A stretch of 64,000 bases of DNA from Paramacrobiotus metropolitanus (lineage: Eukaryota > Tardigrada > Eutardigrada > Parachela > Macrobiotidae), in the NCBI RefSeq assembly GCF_019649055.1, contig NW_026570293.1, positions 1-64,000 of the forward strand, in the 5' to 3' direction. The translations under genes were made by a program, and so were the position numbers. A model generated the notes under the pieces. It searched no databases, had not been told where the DNA came from, and saw only the letters and a program-made list of their open reading frames with translations. This document shows positions 53,009-64,000 of the stretch, in pieces; positions within the stretch are counted from its first letter, which is position 1, and each line of letters starts with the position of its first letter.

Positions 53009-55014
53009 TCCAGAGGAAGGACGGCGTTACTGCAGAGCCTTACATAGCACAAGCGACATAATTTGCTGCTATATAAAAATGCCCGTAGAACACATCCAGA
53101 CAGCAATATGATAACATATTTAAATTGACTTAAACGACTGTGCTCTTATTTACATACAATAAATACCAATTTTTTGGGAAAATGTTCAAAAATATACGGC
53201 AGAGGATTGCTAATGAGGCTGGTATATCCAATTAGCAGGTAAATCGAGGGATCATAACAGTGTGTTGCTGTGCGGTATTCGCGCGCACGGCGTCGCAGTA
53301 GAATTCACAAACATTGGTGCTTGGTTGTATCTTGTATGGCTGATAACATATCGCTCAGTTTGCGGAATGTTTAACACTTGCATCTATCTACTTAATTAAG
53401 CAAGCTGTTACAATTTCCACTGTTATACAGGCCGTGAGTATGCCGGCGAAGCGGAGATACTAGTGCACGCGTACGGCTAATGATAAAGTGATAAACCAAA
53501 GAGACCGGCAACAGCTGGGTAGTTTGTAGTTTGTACCAGCTTGGTTAACGTGAATCGCGGCGATTGGCATGAGATATTGCTCTGGCGATTAGAAGTGTCG
53601 AAGGATTACGTCTTTCTGACCCGTCTGCCTGGTTGGGTTCATCTTACGCATTATTAAACTGTCTGAAAAACGGTCAACGCTGGGAACATTCCTAAAAGTA
53701 ATAGTGTGAGTGAAAAACTGGCGCTCACACAGCTATTTTTTATTTGTTTTGTTCAGTTTTTGCCGCGTTTTTCTAATTAAGCGTCGTGAAGGGAAATGGC
53801 GACGCATTTACAGCTTGGAACGGTTTCTTATGGTTTCTTATAGGATTGCTAAAAATTCTTTAATAGAAGTGCAGAGAAGGTTCTTTAATAATAAGTAAAG
53901 TGCAGATTCTTTAATAGTTCTTTAATAATTCTTGTACGGTAGTGCAGAGAAAGGCCAGTCAAAAAGGAAACCAATGATAATTTCCAAAAACGGTTTGCAG
54001 GTGAAATTCGCAATACGCTGCGTCGTACCGAGCGGCTGCAAGTGCTTCAAGCACCGGAAGTCCCAAAATTTCCTTCAACTGAAATTTTTCAGCTAAGGGC
54101 TTTCTGGTGAAACGGAAGTTATAGCTAAAAAGGAAAGCAATAATACTGGGCTACACTGAAGTCTGAACTCTGAAGGAAATGGCTCATCATCTCCTGTGCA
54201 TCAGAGTTCATTTTCCAAGGCAATCCAAGCAATGCACTTCCCAGGCCTGTGTCAACGCGACGCGATGATATTATACTAGTACAAAGCGGAAGTTGGTGAG
54301 TACTGTATAGTTACAGTTAGTGCCATCGGCATTGGCAACCGCTCGCGGATGGCGGAACAGCATTCGTTTACATGGAAAATTCTGTACTCGTACCTGTCGC
54401 CATCTGCAGCATTGCGCAAAGGCAAAAGTTGCAAAACAGCATTTAAAAAGCATTTGTGTTTGTTGTGCTTTCAGCTTTCTTAAACCTTACGTTTCTGTTT
54501 GCCTGTTTTAATGTTCCCGAGAGTTTATCGTTTGTTACTTTTATTTGGAGAAAGTTACTACTCGTAGTGAAACATTGTTTGACAGTTCTGTTCTTTGTTG
54601 GATCTGAAATCCGTTAAATCCGCCTGCAGCGAAGGTATATACACAGTTCGCAGTTGCCATAATGGCATAATCATCGAGTTCCACTGCTTCCAGTATCGGG
54701 CGCAGTGTTTTTGAATTGTGACACTTAATTGTTTATTAATTTTCAGTTTTATCATTTTATCCGTGGTATATCTTCCAGAGTAACGTATCTGTTATTGTTG
54801 CTTATTGCCAGGCTATCCCAACACTGCGAATCCATCGTCAGTCTGCAGTACCACTAGTCACTAGACCATTACAGCATCCTGTAGTATTTTCCCCACACGC
54901 GGGATGTTTCGCTCCCTCTGGAGGTCCGTGGCTCACTCCCCCCTTTTATTCCCCATTTAACCGGGACTATCGTGTCTTGTATCCCTCCACAGATACCTGT
55001 CCAGCCTCGGCGGC
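53009..55014. other. Intergenic, no gene seen
   Basis: AT-rich, with short TTCTTTAATA repeats at about 53855-53930 and chance ORFs only. It includes the upstream regions of SLC16 (-) and ADO (+). Confidence 0.4.
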
Positions 55015-57154
55015 ATGTCCACCACCCCCGGACCCGACACCCCCCTGCGCCGTCTGGTGTGGGAGGCCTACGCGCTCTTCTCCCACCCGCCTTCATTCCA
55101 GACCCTCGACAACCCCGCCTTCCGCACGGCCTTCCAGGCGCTGCAATCCTCCCTGGCGCAACTGCAGCTGGGGGACCTGGGGCTGGATGAGGGGCGCTTG
55201 GAGGCCTGGCGGGATAAGGGGCGCGCCCCCGTCCTGTATATGTCGGTCGTGGATGCCGAGGCCACGGAGAAGGCGGCACCCCCGCAGCCCCATCCGCCTC
55301 CCAATAGTCCCGCTCCGGCTGCCAAGTACGTTGCTGTTGAGCTGCATCTTTATGTTTTGCTGTTTACGAAAAATTACACCCATGACTTTGTGAAATTTTT
55401 AATAAGTACGGGTGTTAATCCCCTGAAATTTCATAAACATCATTTCAGTTATAAAATAACTGAAATTTAAGAAATAGGATACATCCTTATAGATGAACTA
55501 TGAATTGATATACTTTTTTAAGCATAATTCAGTCTCACATATTAATCTACAAAATTAAAGAAATCAGTTACAGTAAAGTAATTTACACGAAGTTACTGTA
55601 ATAAATGCATGTGCCTGGTTCTTGCATGCATTTATCTACGGTCACTTAAATTAATCTAATAAATTGTAAAATTTGTCAGATAATATTGCGCAGATAATAA
55701 TAAAACTGGTTGAATTTTGTACAACAGAATTTCGCATTTATTCGGCATCAGCCAGTGCCAGCTAAAATATCGAAGTTTAAACATTGAAAAACATCCAAAT
55801 CGTTAGTGTACATATTCGTAAAACCGAGTTCAGATAAAAACTGATTGTTCTTTAATTTTTTTGCCCGTGTGGTCCTGTGTGCACACTGTACAGCCAGGCA
55901 TCTGGAGCAAAATTCTTGGATTTTTTTATAGTTTGCTGGCACCTGGTATTACGGTTAAACCGGCCTAGCGGCTATTAAATTTCCGAAATTAGAAATAAAT
56001 TAAAATTCCTCCCTCCACCTGAATCTTCTGTGCCTGGCAGGGATCCGGCCAACGTGATGACGGTGGCGGCCTTCATCGTCAAACCGGGCGCCCGTCTGCC
56101 GCTGCACAACCACCCCAAGATGTACGGGATCCTGCGCGTCCTCCACGGCCAGCTGACCGTGCAGACCTACTCCTCCGTGGGCCCTTTAACCTCCCGCCCC
56201 GGTGCGGACAACACCCCGGCCGGTCTGCTGGCCAGGAAAGGTCCGATGCAGGTGGTCACCCCGGCCTGTGCGCCGTTGGTGCTCAGTCGGCACAACGACG
56301 ACATCCACGAGATCACCAACGACACGCCGACGATGGCCATCTTCCTCGACGTCCTGGCGCCGCCGTATGACTTCAGGAAGTGTGATCCGGACGATGACGA
56401 CTGCAACAAGGTGATAAAATTTTTAAACAAAGATAATATTCTCTTTAAAAAACCCGGCCGACGTGATGACGTTGTGCTCTCAATTTTACGTTCTGTTCTT
56501 AAAACCATTTTAAACGAAAAAATACAGAATTAAATCAGAGAATTTTTGGACGAGGGGTTGCTTTTAGAGTGTTGAACATGAGCGAAGAATAGTTAATGAT
56601 AATTAATTAATTGATGATTAATAATTAATTTTAATCATTTCAGCGGCTGAAAGCGAATAGTTTTCAGAAAAACATTTATAAAGTATTGTGATGCCAAGTC
56701 GAAACAGAACTTTTTTTTACAGTGAGTCGTATCCGTTTAGCATGTAACTCACTGTACGGGCGGGTGCTGTTTCGACTTGGCATCACAGTAATATAAGGTA
56801 ATTTGGAACTTTCATTAGTGTAACCCTCGCAGGCATATTATTACGTGTACTGGCAGACGCCGATAAGAACCAAGGTAATTTTTTTGGTTGCAGGTTTCAT
56901 TTTGCTCGAAATTATTTCAAAAGTGGCTATTAAAATTTATGGCAGAAGTGTTTCTGACGTTAAGAAAAACGTGAACATGTTACTAGGGTCATCGCGAAAT
57001 TAGTTTCTACCAGGAAAAAGGACCGGCCTCACCGGACGATCTGACAGCAGCCCGGCAGGCGGACGGCCGCGACTACGTGATTCTGGAGGAGATCCCGTGT
57101 CCGGACTCCTTCACCACGGACCACGTGGACTACAGCGGGCCCTCCCTGCTGTAG
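55015..57154 (+). CDS. ADO: 2-aminoethanethiol (cysteamine) dioxygenase
   Basis: The exons are 55015-55325, 56041-56410, 56833-56874 and 57014-57154 (864 nt, 287 aa; close to the 270 of the human enzyme). The cupin core has the iron ligands H126 and H128 (LPLHNHPKMYGILRVLHG) and a third His near 193 (DDIHEI). The 14-codon third exon, AYYYVYWQTPIRTK, supplies the conserved Tyr-rich strand. The C-terminus (YVILEEIPCPDSF) fits the family. ADO adds O2 to cysteamine to form hypotaurine and oxidises N-terminal Cys of proteins, an oxygen-sensing branch of the N-degron pathway. An insert of about 40 residues (KAAPPQPHPPPNSPAP) lies before the cupin. Intron 2 contains a 103-bp palindromic element. Confidence 0.92.
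56686..56788. mobile_element. 103-bp palindromic MITE in ADO intron 2
   Basis: Perfect 21-bp arms (TGTGATGCCAAGTCGAAACA + G, and its complement) enclose a second pair, ACAGTGAGT/ACTCACTGT. TA flanks both sides (56684-56685 and 56789-56790). The whole could fold into a long RNA hairpin. Confidence 0.85.
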
Positions 57155-58574
57155 CCGGCCGCACGCGTCCGTCCTTCTGTGGCTGCTCAGACGACGACCA
57201 TTCGGCTATGTATTTTATCTCCTGGAGTTTGTTTTGGCTGCAGTTGGTCTTCCGTGTACATACCGTGTAACGTGCTTTTGTTGGTTGTGGCTGGCGGGTG
57301 TGGCATTCCGTTGATTTGTATTGTTGTAACATCGAGTCATCGACTGCTGCTTTTTTATTGATGGAAATAATTACGTTTGTGGGATGAAAATTTGTCGTAC
57401 TTCCGGACAGTTTCGCTTAAACACTCTGCTGTAGATTTTGTATCAGTTTGCTTTTTGTACATAGAATCATAGGAACGAGCATGTTTTGTACATATATAGG
57501 GACACTATTTAACATTCATTGCTTGATTAAAGCGTTTGATATAGAAGTACAGATATTATTTGGGAATGAGAAATATTTAGAAATATAAAGAAATATTCAG
57601 AATTATTTAGAAAGTACATATTGCTGCTTGCGTTCAGGAAACGTTCTGCATCGGTAAGAGGCTGGATAAAGTGTATTACAGTATGTCCTGAAATAATGTA
57701 CTGCGTGATTTAACGTTCAGGAACACCTAAAACGTGTTTGAAAATGGTAGTTTTGGGAACATTAGAAAATGCTCACTCGTACAGACGTACAATACACCAG
57801 TTTACAATACATCTGTACATGGCAAATGCAACATTATAGAAACATTTAGAAAAGCTTAGAAATATTGTGAACTACTAGCATAATTATGTTTAAACAATTC
57901 CGATACTATTCTGCCACCACCACACATTTCTTGTAAAAAAACATCTTGCTTTGGACTTTTCTGTCTTAAAATTTTTTGTGAATTGTGGCATTCATGGATT
58001 TTACGCTACGCACAAACCAGATAAATGTTTTAATAACGACAAAGAAAAATTATTTTATTCCCCTTTGGCAGAAATACTTTTATCGAGTGGGAGGCTGGGA
58101 GCACCGAGCAGGTAATACAGAGGTAATTCTCTGTGCAGGGATGGAGTTTATTTTATTGAGAATACAAACATACATGCTGATGATCAGATCGTCCGCGGAT
58201 GGGAGCATAAAGGTCGTGTGCACTTATTGCAGAGACCATGGGGACGGTGTCGAGTGTCGACTGCCAAAGCATCACAGACTCAAGACAAACAGACCGGGAT
58301 CGGATCGTCGGCAAATATTTAGAAAAAAATTATTATTTCAAAATTTAACGACGCCACGGCAAATACGCAGCATCCTTTGGCTAAGATAATTTCAGTTCCC
58401 AATCAGTGCAAAAATTTAAATACAAATACTCTAGAAAATAGTCCAAGAAAATAAGTAACGCTACAGGCTAAGAAGCAGCTGAGTCATGCATCCGATTGTG
58501 GTGAAACAGTACAGCACCTGGACGTGTGACGCATTGGGCAAAATGCACTGGGAGCATTGCTGTGCACTGGTTGG
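57155..58574. other. ADO 3' UTR and intergenic
   Basis: The region is AT-rich, with ATTAAA near 57525 as a possible ADO polyadenylation signal. The 134-codon ORF at 57985-58389 has no recognisable domain and I do not support it. Confidence 0.35.
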
Positions 58575-61359
<2,785 letters not shown>

Positions 61360-61799
61360 CTGCAACACACACCATTGCCGCACTATCCTGTTTTCGAAAC
61401 ACACCGCTATCAGCGTAATTATTCTCTACAGCTAATCAGGTTGCCGGTAACACGATATTCGCTGACATGTCCTCATTCGGTTTGCACCACGCCAGCAAAA
61501 AAATGCATATAGATGATTTGATTGCATGTATCGCGCGCTCTCGGATGGCGCTCTCGTCCGCCTACACGGTGTGCCGATAGCAGTGTGCGTGAATGAATGG
61601 GTGAGAAGCGCGTTTTCAGCGCATCCACCTCCACTGCATATCCACCTCCAGATATGCAGTGTGCAGCATCTCCGCTATCACAACCACTTCGTCCCACGCC
61701 TAATTACCGCATCACTGCGCATTGCAGTCGCAATGCAGCGTGCAGCAGCTACCTGCTGTGTCATCCGCACACCCACACAAACATACCACTTGAGCGCGG

Positions 61800-62008
61800 T
61801 GACCTTTCACGCTCTATCCACTGACCTCGGCACAGCGCTAACTCCAGCATCGTAATCCGTAATCAAAAGATCATCCGTCACAATAAAAGTAAAAATTGTA
61901 CACAAAAATTTAAAAAAGACACCCGATAATCAAAAGGTCATCAAGAATAAACACATAAAAAATATGCGCAGTAATTAGAAAATAGTCCCACGTAATCGAA
62001 AGGTCATC
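61800..62008. promoter_or_regulatory. Candidate regulatory cluster of nuclear-receptor half-sites 5' of EGR
   Basis: Three similar blocks TAATCRAAAGRTCATC start at 61860, 61927 and 61993 (spacing 67 and 66 bp). Each joins a TAATC homeodomain-type core to an AAAGGTCA-type half-site (the first is AAAGATCA). A further half-site, TGACCTTT, lies at 61800-61807. The flanks between blocks are weakly alike, so an old tandem repeat is an alternative. Confidence 0.45.
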
Positions 62009-64000
62009 GGGATTTAACACGGAGAATGTTATACTCGTATCTATACATAAGGAAGAAAAACTGTCTGCAGTGTAGAATTTTTGCAATTAGAGCGCTGGAA
62101 TATTTTCGAGAATGTAAAAATAGTTCGCTTACTCGCTCGACTACGTTGGCGTGTGTGCAGGGCCACGGCCAATGTTGCGTGTTTTTTCCTGTGCGCCGCA
62201 AACGACAACTAATTATGGCGATGCCGATACAATTAGCCGCGGTTTCTGCGCGTCCCCGGAATAGCAACACACTTTTGACTCCCTCGGTTTTCGGTTACAG
62301 TGTGTTTCATTGCCACACACTCATACCGGGCGGGTTTTGGCCGCGGATTCCCGCGCCAATAGGCGCTGATAAGTAAAATCATCCGCGTGATACGTACTCT
62401 GTAGCGCTTTCGCGTCAGTCATCCTTATTTTCCAATAAAAAACAGCACGTAGAATTTTTCCTTAATTTCTTTCGAAGCTTTCTCAACGTCAATAAATTTT
62501 TTTATTTAAAAAAGGTTATAATTTTTTTCTTTTGAATTCCCGCCGATATTTTTTGTACTTTTATTTTAAAAATGTTATGATTTTTGTATTTGTAATTTAA
62601 AAAACGAAGTTTTTGGGTACTTTTAAAAGAAATTAATACCATGGAAATATATAATTGTTAGATTTTAATCTGGCATTTACAAAATTAAATTTCCATGACA
62701 GTTTTCGTATAATTACTTTGGGAAAAAAACAAACAAACACACCGATCGAATGCTGGAAGCCAAATTTACTCGGTGTATCGTTTACACATTCAATATAACT
62801 TGAAGCCCTAGTGCCCTACATCGACCGCCGCTGATTTCGGTTAATTCAATTCGCTGCTGACAAACGCAAACTGCATCCACTCTGTTGCCGATGCACCCAG
62901 TGTGCAGTATTAATTACTGGTGAAATCTATGCCGCGTTTTTTTTCTCATTTGCGATATTTTGAGGGCATCGTCAGAGAGAGCCGAGAGAGTGGCGGATGG
63001 CGCGGCTATAAATATCCATCTCACCCACGCCCACGACACTGTTTCAGGGCCAATCGGCCACATGCACACATTTATAGCCACTGAGCAGTGAGCACACGCA
63101 TTGGCCCGGGCTAAAAATACGCGTTATTTGGCACGCAGGTGATCTGTCGGCTATTTACAGTACAGTAACGCGCCGCGTTACCCATAAACAGTTACGCAAA
63201 AAACGCACATAAATATACACCATGACCCTCTCGTAACTTTAATTAATTTTCCACACTGCGCCGATTCTCGTTTATGAATTTACACGTATATACATTTATT
63301 TAGCATACATATTTACATGTATATTTTATTTTTATACTTATTTATTATATGTACAATATATCTTATTGTCATATTTATCTAATTCTACTCTGTATTTTAT
63401 TTGTTTACTAAAATCGAACAATAATAATCAACACCACATAATTATCAAGATTATTATTAAATTCTCGGCGATAAAAAATTTCCGTTACTCGGAACATTAA
63501 TACTTGCAGCTTTCGGCGCATTGATAATAATTATACAGGATTATAATGCACTACAGCAGTCTACCATCAATTTTCCCATTTAATTTTTTAAAATCTTTTG
63601 TAGTATAAAATGATTTCTCGAAAATGCAGTGAGTTTAAAAGGGCTTTTAAATGACACCGGCCCAACAAGCACATCATAAATATGTATCCTGCTGAATATG
63701 AATGAATACAGCAATTATACTGCATTGATATCACGCCGGCATTTGCCTCGGTAGGTGGGCAGTTAAGTGGGCAATTACTACAATTAGGGATGAGTGCGTC
63801 CCAGCTAATTCCCTTCTTCCGCCAAGCGCTCTACCTACACCACCCGGCTTTTCTGGACGCCGGACTGACAAATTGCAGATATTAACAAGTCATCGCGTAT
63901 CCCGATCAAAAGGCACCCTTCTCTGTATAATACAGTCTTTAACTCTGTGTCCCACTTTCACGCGACGCCTCCACAACACGCCGAAACGCAATCCCGGCAT
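62009..64000. other. AT-rich EGR 5' region, no coding seen
   Basis: No supported gene. A conserved-looking GC-richer island at about 62980-63140 contains CTATAAATAT and CTAAAAATA (MEF2-like) and the EGR-like sites listed separately. The rest is AT-rich intron or upstream sequence. Confidence 0.35.
63022..63036 (-). promoter_or_regulatory. Two overlapping EGR-like binding sites
   Basis: The plus strand reads CACCCACGCCCACGA. CACCCACGC and CGCCCACGA each match CGCCCACGC, the complement of the EGR site GCGTGGGCG, at 8 of 9 positions. They lie about 1.7 kb 5' of the known EGR exon. Confidence 0.35.

Noticed and set aside
54869-55383. Overlapping minus-strand ORFs over ADO exon 1
   Set aside because: They are GC-rich shadows; the plus strand splices cleanly into a cupin protein.
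57985-58389. 134-codon ORF between ADO and EGR
   Set aside because: No domain, low-complexity ends and no supporting signals.

Overview
The window is nuclear DNA of an animal. Its genes have spliceosomal GT-AG introns, often short (58-300 bp), polyadenylation signals rather than bacterial terminators, and animal families: class A GPCR, SLC16 transporter, EGR zinc fingers, BACK-Kelch and 2-aminoethanethiol dioxygenase. IRG-type GTPases, secreted LRR proteins and dense retroelements suggest an ecdysozoan, most likely a tardigrade of the Hypsibius/Ramazzottius type. That placement is an inference from gene content. No bacterial, plasmid, CRISPR or prophage features were seen.

Layout. 0.2-2.7 kb: two intronless unknown genes, one encoding an RGG-rich protein. 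3.0-4.0 kb: an LTR and a gag-like ORF fragment. 5.2-7.1 kb (-): three-exon GPCR. 9.0-15.4 kb (-): a Ty3/gypsy element with identical LTRs, inserted inside a decayed copy of the last exon of the SLC16 gene at 50.7 kb. 16.4-19.1 kb (+): secreted protein with two LRR domains, one per exon. 20.7-27.4 kb: LINE, broken gypsy, a frame-broken kinase and a mariner-like MITE. 28.3-33.3 kb: an IRG GTPase, a divergently transcribed small CARD-like protein, and a quasi-IRG lacking nucleotide-binding residues. 34-39.7 kb: LINE remnants, a MITE, a pseudogene and a small secreted Cys-containing protein, part of whose locus is duplicated. 41-45.7 kb (-): BACK-Kelch gene and a tetraspan PPxY protein. 46.9-48.9 kb: a second SLC16 pseudogene split by a solo LTR that carries another solo LTR. 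50.7-53.0 kb (-): intact SLC16 gene (five exons, 433 aa). 55.0-57.2 kb (+): ADO (four exons, 287 aa). 58.6-61.4 kb (-): EGR transcription factor, with candidate regulatory DNA to 64 kb.

Spliced models were built by hand. Those whose phases and total length close exactly in frame (GPCR, LRR protein, CARD-like, small secreted protein, tetraspan, SLC16, ADO) are the most secure. The most biologically suggestive cluster is IRG / CARD-like / quasi-IRG, a possible cell-autonomous defence module. The most informative genome history lies in the transposon insertions whose empty sites can be read from the intact SLC16 gene.
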